This document shows positions 16,315 to 24,722 of a DNA stretch of 64,000 nt, one piece after another. Under the pieces are notes generated by a model that made no database searches, had not been told where the DNA came from, and was given only the letters and a program-made list of their open reading frames with translations. The translations under genes were made by a program, and so were the position numbers. The stretch spans positions 186,001 through 250,000 of the forward strand of contig CAVSGQ010000005.1 of assembly GCA_963727495.1 (NCBI GenBank), in the 5' to 3' direction. Source of the DNA: Actinophytocola sp963727495 (GTDB taxonomy: Bacteria > Actinomycetota > Actinomycetes > Mycobacteriales > Pseudonocardiaceae). The stretch's first letter is position 1. Each line of letters starts with the position of its first letter.

Positions 16315-17562
16315 TCAGCGCAGCGGGAAGCCGAGCCCGCGGCCGGCCTCGCGCAGCTCGTCGCGCGCGTCGGGGTGGGCGACGCGGTCCACGATCTGCT
16401 GGGCCTGCTCGGTGGCGTCGCGTCCCCAGACGGTCGCGGTGCCCTGCTCGCTGACGATGTAGCTGTGCTGGAACGAGGTGACCGGCCCGGCCAGGCACGC
16501 CACCACGGTCGAGGTGTCCGCCTTGGGATGCCAGGAGGGCAGCGCGATGATCGCGCGCCCGCCGGGGGAGTGCAGGGCGCCGACCACGAAGTCGGTCTGC
16601 CCGCCGAACCCGGAGTAGATGGCGCCGCGCACCCGGCTGGCGTTGGCCTGCGCGAACAGGTCCACCTGCAGCGCGCCGTTGACCGACACCAGCGACGGCT
16701 GCCGGGCGATGAGCCCCGGGTCGTTGGTCTTCTCGGTGCGCAGCAGCCGCACCCGCGGGTTGCGGTCCACCCACTCGTACAGCTCGGCGGAGCCGAACAC
16801 GAACGACGCGGTGAGCGGCCGGTCCGGGTCGAGCGCGCCGGCCCGGTCCAGCCCCAGCACGCCGTCGCTGAACATCTCCGACCAGACCGCCAGCCCGCGC
16901 CGCCCGGTCAGTCCGCCGAGCACGGCGTCCGGGACCGCACCGATCCCGAGCTGCAGGGTCGCCCCGTCCGTCACCAGGTCGGCCACCCGCTTGCCGATCG
17001 CGAGGGACACGTCCCCGATCGGGCGGGGTGCGGGTGAGTCGAGCGGCTCGTCGGTCTCGATCGCGTAGTCGATCTCGTCCACGGCCAGCACCGCGTCCCC
17101 GTGGGTGTAGGGCATGCGCGGGTTGACCTGCGCGACGACCAGCCCGCCCCGCGCGCGGACCGCCTCCACGGCCGCGGGCAGGATGTTCACCTCGGTGCCC
17201 AGCGACACCGTCCCGTCCACCGGCTCCGAGGTGTGCAGCAGCACGATGTCCGGTGGCAGCGACTGCTTGAGCAGGTGCGGCACCAGCGACAGGCGCGACG
17301 GGAAGTACCGCAGCCCGCGCCGGCCACGCATGCCCAGCCCGACGAACGGTGTCTCCAGCACGACACCCTCCCGGTCCGGAAGGCCGGGCTGGGCGTTGAG
17401 GGTGAACAGGTGGTACCCGGCGAGCACGCCGTCCAGGACGGCCAGCGCCCGGCGCGGGGTGGCGAAGTTCCCGCTCACCACGACGCGCGGTGTTCCCGCG
17501 GCCGGGGTGGCGGCGATGCCGGAGAGCACCGTGCTCAGCTGTGACTCGGACACGAGGCGCAC
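16315..17562 (-). CDS. acetyl-CoA hydrolase/4-hydroxybutyrate CoA-transferase family protein
   Basis: 415 residues of family I-like CoA transferases. The catalytic glutamate is in WSEMFSDGVLG near residue 225, and the CoA-binding signature is GFGGQTDFVVGALHSPGG near 340. The reaction transfers CoA between acetate or another short acid and an acyl-CoA. GTG 17562 follows AAGGAACC. Such an enzyme could recycle CoA and excrete acetate when oxygen is short, in line with the neighbours; that role is inference. Confidence 0.85.
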   Translation of the reverse strand: MRLVSESQLSTVLSGIAATPAAGTPRVVVSGNFATPRRALAVLDGVLAGYHLFTLNAQPGLPDREGVVLETPFVGLGMRGRRGLRYFPSRLSLVPHLLKQSLPPDIVLLHTSEPVDGTVSLGTEVNILPAAVEAVRARGGLVVAQVNPRMPYTHGDAVLAVDEIDYAIETDEPLDSPAPRPIGDVSLAIGKRVADLVTDGATLQLGIGAVPDAVLGGLTGRRGLAVWSEMFSDGVLGLDRAGALDPDRPLTASFVFGSAELYEWVDRNPRVRLLRTEKTNDPGLIARQPSLVSVNGALQVDLFAQANASRVRGAIYSGFGGQTDFVVGALHSPGGRAIIALPSWHPKADTSTVVACLAGPVTSFQHSYIVSEQGTATVWGRDATEQAQQIVDRVAHPDARDELREAGRGLGFPLR

Positions 17563-17600
17563 GGACGGTTCCTTCCACACGATCGGATCGGGACGCCGAA

Positions 17601-17633
17601 AGGCTCCGGTGTGGACCGTCCACACCGGAGCCT
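17601..17633 (-). terminator. perfect 16-bp-arm palindrome, bidirectional terminator
   Basis: Arms 17601-17616 and 17618-17633 are exact reverse complements around a single C. It sits 11 bp past the stop of the DoxX gene and just upstream of the CoA-transferase, so it probably terminates the DoxX transcript. Confidence 0.8.
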
Positions 17634-17643
17634 CAGGGCCGGC

Positions 17644-18228
17644 TCACCGCAGCCAGGGGTTGTTCTGCACGATGTCGAGCTTGGCCCACCGGCGGCCGAG
17701 GCCCCAGGTGTTGCCGGCGGCGACGACCGCGAGGGCGATCAGCACCAGAGCGTAGACGATGTGGTCGTCGATGACCGGGTTGGTGGACATGGTGGGGTCG
17801 CCGGTGTCGGTGAACCGGGCGAAGGGCCATTCGGCGGCCCACATGAACAGCAGCAGCAGCGTGCCGCTGGCGGCGGCGATGCGCATGCCGACGCCGAAGA
17901 GCAGGGCGAGGCCGATGCCGGCGAGGCCGAGCATGAACAGCCAGTCGACGAAGGCGTTGCCGGCCCAGCTCTGGAGCATCGAGGCGAACGGGCCGTGGTC
18001 GAGGTGGCCGAGGAAGCCCTTGGTGGGGGATCCGCCGTTGATCCAGGCGTTGGCCGAGGGGGTGGCGTAGCCGAGGCCGAAGAGCTTGTCGACGAACGCC
18101 CAGGCGAAGACCAGACCCATGACGATCCGCAGGGTGGCGAAAACCCGGCCCGCGGCCGTGCTGCCCGTCGCGACGTCGGCCGTGCCCGGAACGTTCCTGT
18201 GCTCGAGCGGGTTTTCCGTGATGGACAT
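17644..18228 (-). CDS. DoxX/DoxD-family membrane protein
   Basis: 194 residues with four hydrophobic helices; the start region ATLRIVMGLVFAWAFVDKLF and the middle GNAFVDWLFMLGLAGIGLAL match DoxX/DoxD-type proteins, some of which are quinone-linked redox subunits. The first 25 residues are a hydrophilic tail. ATG 18228 has AAGGAGG. It follows an unknown small gene by 23 bp. In this context a membrane redox role under low oxygen is plausible but unproved. Confidence 0.8.
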   Translation of the reverse strand: MSITENPLEHRNVPGTADVATGSTAAGRVFATLRIVMGLVFAWAFVDKLFGLGYATPSANAWINGGSPTKGFLGHLDHGPFASMLQSWAGNAFVDWLFMLGLAGIGLALLFGVGMRIAAASGTLLLLFMWAAEWPFARFTDTGDPTMSTNPVIDDHIVYALVLIALAVVAAGNTWGLGRRWAKLDIVQNNPWLR

Positions 18229-18251
18229 CGTGTGCCTCCTTGGAATGTTGC

Positions 18252-18644
18252 CTACCTGAATTGTCGGCCGCCGCCGCCGCGCGATCTGGAGGCGAATGTC
18301 CCGACTGCGGAATCTTTGGTGCCGGGCCGTTCGGGACCTTCGTCCTTGCCGCCGTGCCCGTTGGACACCTGTTCGCCCGGGTGGTGCCGGGCTTCGGGGA
18401 ACGCCGCGCGCAGCAGGTGGCTCAGCCGTCCGGTGCTGTCCTCGGACAGCTTCACCGGGTGCCGGGCCGGTGCGGGGGCCGGGACGCGGTCCGGGGGTAC
18501 CCGCCCCTCGGCCGCCGTCAGACCGAACATGTCGAGCAGTTCGGTCAGGTCCCGCGCGTCCGTCGCGTGCTGGGCCAGGGTGCGTGCCGCCCGATGGCGT
18601 TGCCACGCGGGCGAGCTCAGCGTCTTTCGGTCGCCGTCCCTCAT
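18252..18644 (-). CDS. unknown small protein
   Basis: 130 residues from ATG 18644 behind GGAGGC. The N-terminal half contains WQRHRAARTLAQHATDARDL followed by TELLDMFGLTA, a helical module; the C-terminal 60 residues are Pro/Arg/Gly-rich and less convincing as protein. It is divergent from the hibernation factor and upstream of DoxX. Function unknown; if the tail is not coding, the DosR-like site at 18333 would be intergenic. Confidence 0.55.
   Translation of the reverse strand: MRDGDRKTLSSPAWQRHRAARTLAQHATDARDLTELLDMFGLTAAEGRVPPDRVPAPAPARHPVKLSEDSTGRLSHLLRAAFPEARHHPGEQVSNGHGGKDEGPERPGTKDSAVGTFASRSRGGGGRQFR
18333..18346. promoter_or_regulatory. DosR/DevR-like box 3
   Basis: GGGAC-CTTC-GTCCT: one mismatch to GGGAC-N4-GTCCC, about 105 bp upstream of the DoxX start, overlapping the 3' part of the preceding small gene. 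Confidence 0.45.
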
Positions 18645-18723
18645 GCCTCCAGGCTCACCCGGTGGCGCGGCGGTCGGAACCGACCAACGGCCCGATCCCG
18701 TCGTGCGGGGTCCCGGGGAGACA

Positions 18724-18737
18724 GGGTCCTTGGACCC
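18724..18737. promoter_or_regulatory. DosR/DevR-like palindrome 4
   Basis: GGGTC-CTTG-GACCC: a perfect dyad that differs from the other boxes only by a symmetrical A/T swap. It lies between the divergent small gene (18644) and hibernation factor (18796). Confidence 0.4.
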
Positions 18738-18795
18738 GGTCGGAAGTGACCGATGTCGTCGGCGCGGCCGGTACCGGCGTGGCACCGTCGGTCCC

Positions 18796-19131
18796 ATGAG
18801 GACGAAGCCGAACATCGCGATACCCACCCCGAGACTGGTCGTGCGCGGCCGGTTCGGCAGTGACGTCGCCACGCTGGTCGCCCGCAAGCTCGCTCCCGTC
18901 GCGCGGCACGCGCACGGGCCCGTGCTCGACGTGCACGTCACTCTCACCCGGCACGAGAACCCGGCGGTCGGGCGTCCCGTGGCGGTCGAGGTGAACCTGG
19001 ACGTCAACGGACGGCCGGTGCATGCCGAGGCCGGTGCCGACACCCTCCGCAACGCCGTCGACGAGGTCGTCGACCGGCTGGTCAGGCAGCTGGACGCCCG
19101 GCCGCCGGCCCGGCGCCGGCGCGCGGGCTGA
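18796..19131 (+). CDS. hpf: short ribosome hibernation promoting factor (S30AE domain)
   Basis: 111 residues, a single S30AE domain: RLVVRGRFGSDVATLVARKL, LDVHVTLTRHENP, then VEVNLDVNGRPVHAEAGADT and a final helix NAVDEVVDRLVRQLD. It lacks the C-terminal dimerisation domain of long HPF, so it would act like short HPF/RaiA, blocking the decoding centre of the 30S subunit. In mycobacteria a DosR-controlled hibernation factor works in hypoxia. ATG 18796 follows a divergent promoter region with a palindromic site. Confidence 0.83.
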   Translation: MRTKPNIAIPTPRLVVRGRFGSDVATLVARKLAPVARHAHGPVLDVHVTLTRHENPAVGRPVAVEVNLDVNGRPVHAEAGADTLRNAVDEVVDRLVRQLDARPPARRRRAG

Positions 19132-19135
19132 CCCG

Positions 19136-19149
19136 CCGCCCGCGGGCGG
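19136..19149. terminator. palindromic hairpin between convergent genes
   Basis: CCGCCCGCGGGCGG, self-complementary, in the 27-bp gap between the hibernation factor and acyltransferase ends. Possible shared terminator. Confidence 0.4.
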
Positions 19150-19158
19150 AGCCACGGG

Positions 19159-20544
19159 TCACCGCGTGCTCCGCACCGCGGGCCGCGCCGCCTCGCCGAG
19201 CTCGGCGACGCCGCGTTCGAGAGCATCGGCCAGGACGTCCACGTCCGGGTTGCTGTCGAAGTCGGCGGTGACGCCGAAGGTCATCCGGTCGCAGTAGCTC
19301 AGCACGGCGACGCCGGTGCGCAGCCGCACCGCGATGGGCACGTAGGGGAATATCTCGAGGATCGGCCGTCCGGCCACGGCCAGCTGCCGCGGTGGGCCGG
19401 GGACGTTGGTCGTCACCGTGACGATGTTGCGCTGCGGCAGCCGGGCGGCCAGCCGGATCGCCCACGAGACCACCGCGAACGGCTCGTGCTCGGCCAGCGA
19501 GGTGACCGCCTCGCCCGCCTCGGCCTCCCCGCTGCGCTTGAGCGCCGACAGCCGCCGGTGCACCTCGCGCAGCACGATCGCCGGGTCGGCGAACTCCACC
19601 GGCAGCATCGGCAGCAGCAGCGAGACCTGGTTGTCCAGGCCGTCGGCGGTGCGCACCGAGACCGGCACCAGCGAGCGCAGCGTGTGCGATCCCGGCCGCT
19701 CGCCCCGCTTGAGCAGCACCTCCCGGAACGCCAGGCTGATCGCCGCCAGCACGACGTCGTTGACGGTCACCCCGAAGGCGGCCCCCACCGCGCGCATGTC
19801 GGTCAGCGAGGCCCGGGCCACGGCGAAGCGCCGCGGCTTGCCGATCGGCCCGGACAGCGACGACGGCGACGCCGGCGAGAGCACCGAGACCAGGTTGCCG
19901 AGCCCGCCCGCGGTGTCCGCCGCCCGCCGCGCCAGCACCCCGGGCGCGCGCAGTGCCCGGCCCAGCAGCCGCAGCTGGTCGACGGGGCTGGCGGCGAGGT
20001 CACGTACCGCGCCCAGCACCGTGCCGATCCCCGGCCCCGGCTCGCGGGTCCACTCCGGCACGGTCCGCGGGCCGTCGCCCGCGGCGAACAGGGCACCGTA
20101 GAGCTCGGCGCCGGCGACGCCGTCGGCCAGGCAGTGGTGCAGCTTCAGCAGGATCGCCCAGCGACCGCCGGCCAGGCCCTCGATCACCCAGCACTCCCAC
20201 AGCGGGCGGTCGCGGTCCAGCCGCTGGGCCATCACCCGCCCGACGAGACGGCACAGCGCCGCGTCGTCGCCCGGCGCGGGCAGTGCGGAGCGGCGGAGGT
20301 GGTAGTCGGGGTCGAAGCCGCCGGCGTCCACCCACCGGGGCGGGCCGAGGTCGAACGGGAGCCGGTGCACCCGCTGCTGGGTGCGCCGCACGGCGCGCAG
20401 CCGGGGCAGCATCGTCTCGACGAACTCCGCCTGGCTCGGTGCGGGCCCCTCGACCACCGCGACCGACGCGATGGCCATCGAGACGTGCCGGTCGGCGTCC
20501 TCCGCGTCCAGGAACGCCGTGTCGAGCGGGCTCAGCGTCTCCAC
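19159..20544 (-). CDS. WS/DGAT acyltransferase (wax ester/triacylglycerol synthase)
   Basis: 461 residues. The catalytic motif HHCLADG (HHxxxDG) is near residue 133; the C-terminal marks FGVTVNDVVLAAISLAFREV and NVPGPPRQLAVAGRP also fit. The enzyme acylates diacylglycerol or fatty alcohol to make storage lipid. Its mycobacterial counterpart Tgs1 is a DosR-regulated lipid-storage enzyme of dormancy. GTG 20544 has GGGAGGTGAG. No DosR-like box was seen directly upstream. Confidence 0.92.
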   Translation of the reverse strand: METLSPLDTAFLDAEDADRHVSMAIASVAVVEGPAPSQAEFVETMLPRLRAVRRTQQRVHRLPFDLGPPRWVDAGGFDPDYHLRRSALPAPGDDAALCRLVGRVMAQRLDRDRPLWECWVIEGLAGGRWAILLKLHHCLADGVAGAELYGALFAAGDGPRTVPEWTREPGPGIGTVLGAVRDLAASPVDQLRLLGRALRAPGVLARRAADTAGGLGNLVSVLSPASPSSLSGPIGKPRRFAVARASLTDMRAVGAAFGVTVNDVVLAAISLAFREVLLKRGERPGSHTLRSLVPVSVRTADGLDNQVSLLLPMLPVEFADPAIVLREVHRRLSALKRSGEAEAGEAVTSLAEHEPFAVVSWAIRLAARLPQRNIVTVTTNVPGPPRQLAVAGRPILEIFPYVPIAVRLRTGVAVLSYCDRMTFGVTADFDSNPDVDVLADALERGVAELGEAARPAVRSTR

Positions 20545-20705
20545 GGCCCCTCACCTCCCACAGAAAACCGTTCTCCCGCCGACGTTTCCGGGCGGCACGA
20601 GCCGGAGCCAGAGCCGTAGGTCCTGGCCGGGAGGGGCCCTCGTACCGGTTCGGCCGCCCGGGCCCGGTGCTGGCATGGGCTTGCCGGAGGGCGGAGGTGG
20701 TGACG

Positions 20706-20921
20706 ATGTCCGAGAGAGAAGAGGGCTACCGGGCCGAGCAGGAGGCCCGGGCGGGGTACGCGCGGCGCGCGGCGGGGTCCTCCCACACCGGCGTGGATGC
20801 CGTGACCCGGCTGGTGAACGCCGCGGTGTACCGCGACGAGCACCAGGAGGACGCGCGGCGGCACGACGGAGACGGCGAGGAGGAGCCGCCGGGTCCGCGG
20901 CCAGGGCCCGCCGGGGACTGA
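20706..20921 (+). CDS. small hydrophilic protein, unknown
   Basis: 71 residues, highly charged: REEGYRAEQEARAGYARRAA at the start and an acidic Pro-rich tail. ATG 20706 is preceded by GGAGGTGGTGACG. No domain recognised. It sits divergent from the WS/DGAT gene and converges on the DUF3048 gene. Confidence 0.55.
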   Translation: MSEREEGYRAEQEARAGYARRAAGSSHTGVDAVTRLVNAAVYRDEHQEDARRHDGDGEEEPPGPRPGPAGD

Positions 20922-20939
20922 CCCGGCGGACCGCCGGAC

Positions 20940-20963
20940 GGGCGCGGCCCGCGGGTCGCGCCC
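20940..20963. terminator. hairpin between convergent genes
   Basis: GGGCGCG, ten bases, CGCGCCC in the gap between the 71-residue gene and the DUF3048 gene; the loop can itself pair. Possible bidirectional terminator. Confidence 0.45.
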
Positions 20964-20966
20964 GCC

Positions 20967-21935
20967 TCATGCCGGGGTCAGCAGCACCCACACCGGACCC
21001 GCCGCGAGCGGCAGGTCCTCGCCGCCGGTGGTGCGGAACGTCGTCGGCGACCCTGGCGCCGGCCGCGACCAGGTGCCGGCGAAGCGCCGGCCGTCCCGGA
21101 GCACGAGTGCCGCGCCGTGGCCGACGGTGCGCGCGACCGGCGAGACGGTTCCGTGCGCGTCCTGGATCGGCTCGGTCGTGGTCACCACGACCTCCTGGCG
21201 CACCACGGTCGCCGCGCTCACCCGGCCGGAGTCGGTGCAGACCAGCGGCGTCCCGTCCATCGAGACCAGCCAGCGGTGCTCCCCCGCGGACCAGGTGAAC
21301 GTGTACCGGGCCGCCTGGAAGGTGATCTCCTGGCTGCCGGTGGCCTCCCCGGCGGGCGGCGCGGCGCCGAAGCGCAGCGGCGGCTCGGCCGGCGCGGCCG
21401 CGCCGCGTGGCAGGTCCGCCGGATCCAGGTACAGGTTGTGCGGCGCGGGCCGGCTCGTGTCGCGGTGGAACGCCGCCGGCGCCTGCGCGGGCGAGGCGTC
21501 GACGATGTCCGCGGCGCGCAGCGCCGACAGCAGTTCCGGCGCGGCGCCGGAGTAGGCGAGCACCGGCCTGCCGTACTGCGCGAGCAGTTCGATGTCGGTG
21601 CGCCGGGCGCTGCGCACCGGGCCGACGACCCGCGGCGGCCGGGTGTAGACGGCGACCAGCCGGGTCAGCCCGCCCTCGACCGGCTCGACGTAGACGACGT
21701 CGGCCGAGCCGAGCCCGGTCTGCGGGCGCGCCGCCGACACGTTGTCGATCTTGACCGCGACCACGGCCGGGTTCGTGCCGGGCGCCGTGGTCGTCGGGGC
21801 GGCGGCGGGCGGCCGCGCCCCGCCGTCCCGGTCGATCGCCACCAGCACCGCGGCGACCACCGCGACCACCGCCACCGCCGCGGCGATCGCCCAGCCGACC
21901 CACCTGCGCGCGGGACCTCTCCCGGCCATCGCCAT
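20967..21935 (-). CDS. DUF3048 membrane-anchored protein (YerB-like)
   Basis: 322 residues: an N-terminal TM anchor (WVGWAIAAAVAVVAVVAAVL), a Pro/Thr linker, then DUF3048 (AVKIDNVSAARPQTGLGSAD, VGPVRSARRTDIELLAQYG) and its C-terminal part (TWSRPAPGSPTTFRTTGGED). The domain is expected outside the cell; function unknown, possibly wall related. ATG 21935 follows GAGGAGGCG. It is divergent from the flavodoxin gene. Confidence 0.85.
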   Translation of the reverse strand: MAMAGRGPARRWVGWAIAAAVAVVAVVAAVLVAIDRDGGARPPAAAPTTTAPGTNPAVVAVKIDNVSAARPQTGLGSADVVYVEPVEGGLTRLVAVYTRPPRVVGPVRSARRTDIELLAQYGRPVLAYSGAAPELLSALRAADIVDASPAQAPAAFHRDTSRPAPHNLYLDPADLPRGAAAPAEPPLRFGAAPPAGEATGSQEITFQAARYTFTWSAGEHRWLVSMDGTPLVCTDSGRVSAATVVRQEVVVTTTEPIQDAHGTVSPVARTVGHGAALVLRDGRRFAGTWSRPAPGSPTTFRTTGGEDLPLAAGPVWVLLTPA

Positions 21936-22014
21936 CGCCTCCTCGAACGCCCTCCCATCCTGACGGTCACCCGGCCGGAGTGGGTGGGGCACCAACCACG
22001 GACCCGCCGCCGCG

Positions 22015-22028
22015 AGGACCTTCGCCCC
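22015..22028. promoter_or_regulatory. DosR/DevR-like box 5
   Basis: AGGAC-CTTC-GCCCC: two mismatches to GGGAC-N4-GTCCC, between the divergent DUF3048 and flavodoxin genes. Confidence 0.3.
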
Positions 22029-22092
22029 TTGCCACCCACCGCCGCCGCGCGCTGTCGTGGTGTTCGGGGGCCGACCGTCTTCGGAGCACGCG

Positions 22093-22626
22093 ATGAACGA
22101 CATGACCAGGGTCCTGGTCGTCCACGGCGGCGAGCGGGGAACGACCGGAAGCATCGCCGGGTTCGTCGCCTCCCGGCTGCGCACGCGGGGCGCCGTGGTC
22201 GATCTCCGTGCCGCCACGGCGATGCCGGACGTCACCGGCTACGACGCGGTCGTGGTCGGCGGTGCGGTGCGCGAGCGAGCCCTGCTGCCCGTGGTGGAGG
22301 ACTTCCTGCTGCGCAACGCGGAGGCGCTGCGGGCGAAGCCGGTGTGGTTGTTCAGCGTCGGGCTCACCCCGTCGCTGCGCGGGCCGGTCGGCCGCCTGCT
22401 GCGCGACGAGGTGCCGCCGAGGATCGCGGCGCTGTGCGAGCTGATCGGGCCGCGGGACTACCAGGCCTTCGCCGGCGTGGTTCCGCGCGGGGAGTCCGCG
22501 CCGCCGGCGCGGGCGCTGTTCTGGCTGTGCGGCGGCCGCTACGGCGACCTGCGGGACTGGCCGCGGATCGAAGCCTGGACCAGCGCGGTCGCCGCCGGGT
22601 TGCCCGCCGCCGCGCCGGCCCGGTGA
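22093..22626 (+). CDS. flavodoxin-domain protein
   Basis: 177 residues with a flavodoxin-like beginning (RVLVVHGGERGTTGSIAGFV as FMN phosphate loop), YDAVVVGGAVRE and an ending like the menaquinone-dependent protoporphyrinogen oxidase group (HemG): PRDYQAFAGVVPRGE and DWPRIEAWTSAVAAGL. It probably carries electrons through FMN. ATG 22093 is chosen over 22057 because the fold begins right after it. Near the pyruvate:ferredoxin oxidoreductase block it could be an electron acceptor (inference). Confidence 0.78.
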   Translation: MNDMTRVLVVHGGERGTTGSIAGFVASRLRTRGAVVDLRAATAMPDVTGYDAVVVGGAVRERALLPVVEDFLLRNAEALRAKPVWLFSVGLTPSLRGPVGRLLRDEVPPRIAALCELIGPRDYQAFAGVVPRGESAPPARALFWLCGGRYGDLRDWPRIEAWTSAVAAGLPAAAPAR

Positions 22627-23034
22627 TCACTCGGTCGAGGCCGCGAGGCTGGCCCGGCAGGAGCGCACGACCTGGCGGTTCGCCGGACCGGCCGGCATCT
22701 CGCCACACCTCGGGCAGGTGAGGGTCACGTCCCCGGCCAGCTCGTCGACCGCGACGGTCACCGCGCACCGGCACCGGCGGCACCAGCGGTGCCCGGTGAC
22801 CACGACGACGTGCAGCGGAGAGGACACGCACTGGTGCAGCCAGCGGCGGTGCGTGTAGCACGTGGTCCGCTCGAACGGGTTGAGCCCGCCGTCCTCCGCG
22901 GTGTCCTCTGTGGACAATGCGATGGCCAGGCGAAGGTCGGCGAGGTCGGTGTACCGCTCGTGCACGGCCGGCGCCGGGGCGACGCGCGACGGCGCCCGGG
23001 TGATCACGGTTCGGGTGCTGCGCTGTGCGTTCAC
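22627..23034 (-). CDS. putative zinc-binding protein, unknown function
   Basis: 135 residues with cysteine/histidine clusters suited to metal binding: CYTHRRWLHQC near residue 72, WCRRCRC near 97 and CPRCG near 118, separated by short hydrophobic strands. The last pair resembles a zinc ribbon knuckle. GTG 23034 has AAGGAACC. It is divergent from the CBS-BON operon, sharing a promoter region with DosR-like box 6. Redox or stress sensing is a guess from context only. Confidence 0.65.
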   Translation of the reverse strand: MNAQRSTRTVITRAPSRVAPAPAVHERYTDLADLRLAIALSTEDTAEDGGLNPFERTTCYTHRRWLHQCVSSPLHVVVVTGHRWCRRCRCAVTVAVDELAGDVTLTCPRCGEMPAGPANRQVVRSCRASLAASTE

Positions 23035-23145
23035 GACCGGTTCCTTCGCGTCTCCCGAGGTGTTCCATCCATGGTCGCGGCCGGTCCTCCGCGCCGACAC
23101 GGCCCGGCTTCCCCTTCTCGCGGTGCCCTTGAGTGCTGGGTCACC

Positions 23146-23159
23146 AGGCCATTGGTCCC
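23146..23159. promoter_or_regulatory. DosR/DevR-like box 6
   Basis: AGGCC-ATTG-GTCCC: right half perfect, two left mismatches. Lies in the 207-bp divergent region before the CBS-BON operon. Confidence 0.4.
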
Positions 23160-23241
23160 TGTGCACGCGTGCTCACGTGCTCTGTGTTCCGGCCACTGAG
23201 CGTTGTTCCCTTGTGGCAGAAGTCGACCGAAGGAGGTCGTG

Positions 23242-23931
23242 GTGCGTGAGCCGAACGTGGCGTCCGTGATGACGACGCGGGTCGTCACCGCGAGAACCGA
23301 GACGCCGTTCAAGGACGTGGTCGGCATGATGACCGAACACGGCATCAGCGCCGTACCGGTCGTCGACGGGCGGGGCCACCCGGTCGGGGTGGTGTCCGAG
23401 GCCGATGCGCTCGCCAAGCAGGAGTTCCACGGCGGGCACGACGAGCTGCCGCACCACAACCGGGCCGGCCGCGACCGGTGGTACCGCGCGCTGGCGCGGA
23501 CCGCCGGCGAGCTGATGACGAGCCCGGTGCGCACGGTCGCCGCCGACGTGCCGGTCAGCGAGGCCGCGCACCACCTCGCGAAGGAGAAGGTGCGCCGGCT
23601 GTTCGTGCTCGACGCCGACGGCCGGCTGGTCGGCGTGGTGTCGCGCCGCGACCTGCTGAAGGTCTACCGGCGCACCGACGACGAGGTGCGCGCGGACATC
23701 GAGGCGCTGCTGACCTCGCCCGCGGTGGGCATCCCGCCGGGCACGGTCGGCGTCGCCGTCACCGACGGAGTGGCCACTGTGGACGGTGTGCTGCACGGGC
23801 GGCGGCAGGTCGACCTGGTCGGCCGCGCGGTCGTGGCGCTCCCCGGAGTGGTCGGCATCCAGAACAACCTGCGGTACGTGGTCGACGACCTGGTCGACCA
23901 CGGCGCGGTGTGGACCGGCTTCAAGCCGTGA
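23242..23931 (+). CDS. CBS-CBS-BON protein
   Basis: 229 residues: CBS 1 (residues 8-60, VASVMTTRVVTARTETPFKD), CBS 2 (about 90-145, ending RRLFVLDADGRLVGVVSRRD), then a BON domain (VAVTDGVATVDGVLHGRRQ). CBS parts sense adenine nucleotides; BON domains bind membranes or other proteins. GTG 23242 sits five bases after AAGGAGG; GTG 23239 is possible. First of two paralogues in tandem, 28 bp apart. CBS proteins such as Hrp1 are strongly DosR-induced in mycobacteria. Confidence 0.88.
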   Translation: MREPNVASVMTTRVVTARTETPFKDVVGMMTEHGISAVPVVDGRGHPVGVVSEADALAKQEFHGGHDELPHHNRAGRDRWYRALARTAGELMTSPVRTVAADVPVSEAAHHLAKEKVRRLFVLDADGRLVGVVSRRDLLKVYRRTDDEVRADIEALLTSPAVGIPPGTVGVAVTDGVATVDGVLHGRRQVDLVGRAVVALPGVVGIQNNLRYVVDDLVDHGAVWTGFKP

Positions 23932-23959
23932 CCCGAGAGGTGAGGACGGAGGATCTGTG

Positions 23960-24631
23960 ATGTGGGAACCAACGGTTGAGTCGGTGATGACGAAGGATGT
24001 CGTGACCGCTCGCGAGAGCACCCGGTTCAAGGACCTGGTCGCGCTGATGACCGAGAACGGGGTGAGCGGTGTGCCCGTCGTCGACCACGAGGGCCGCCCG
24101 GTCGGCGTGGTGTCCGAGGCGGACACGCTGGCCAAGCAGGAGTACGAGGGCGGCAACGCGCGGATGCCGATCGCGTTCAGCCGCCAGCGCCGCGAGCACT
24201 ACCACAAGGCGGCCGGGATGACCGCGGTGGACCTGATGACCGCGCCGGCCATCACGATCGCCGAGCAGTCGTCGGTGACCGCGGCCGCGCGGCTGCTGGC
24301 GGAGAAGAAGGTGCGGCGGCTGTGCGTGGTCAACCTGAGCGGTGTGCTGGTGGGCGTGGTGTCGCGGCGCGACATCATCAGCACCTACCTGCGTGAGGAC
24401 GCGCAGATCCTGGCCGACATCGAGGAGCACGTGTTCCGCCGGGGCATGTGGCTCATCCCGGGCTCGGTGACCGCCGAGGTCGCCGACGGCGTGGCCACGC
24501 TGGAGGGCGCCGTCGAGCGGCGGACCACGGCCCAGATCGCCGCCCAGCTCACCCAGAAGGTGCCGGGTGTGGTCGGGGTGCGGAACAAGGTGACCTTCGA
24601 GTTCGACGACACGGTGGCCACCGCGCTGTGA
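23960..24631 (+). CDS. CBS-CBS-BON protein, second paralogue
   Basis: 223 residues with the same layout as its upstream neighbour: CBS 1 (VESVMTKDVVTARESTRFKD), CBS 2 (VRRLCVVNLSGVLVGVVSRR), BON (VTAEVADGVATLEGAVERRT). The pair arose by tandem duplication and has since diverged. ATG 23960. A strong terminator at 24669 ends the operon. Confidence 0.9.
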   Translation: MWEPTVESVMTKDVVTARESTRFKDLVALMTENGVSGVPVVDHEGRPVGVVSEADTLAKQEYEGGNARMPIAFSRQRREHYHKAAGMTAVDLMTAPAITIAEQSSVTAAARLLAEKKVRRLCVVNLSGVLVGVVSRRDIISTYLREDAQILADIEEHVFRRGMWLIPGSVTAEVADGVATLEGAVERRTTAQIAAQLTQKVPGVVGVRNKVTFEFDDTVATAL

Positions 24632-24668
24632 CCGCGCTGTGACAACGCTGTGACAACGGGCCGCACGA

Positions 24669-24702
24669 AACCGGGCCCGGCTCCACGGAGCCGGGCCCGG
24701 TT
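24669..24702. terminator. strong terminator hairpin
   Basis: Two perfect 16-base arms (24669-24684 and 24687-24702, AACCGGGCCCGGCTCC and complement) around AC, between the convergent CBS-BON operon and the Usp gene. Works in either direction. Confidence 0.85.
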
Positions 24703-24722
24703 CCTCGCCGCCGGGGTGGCCG

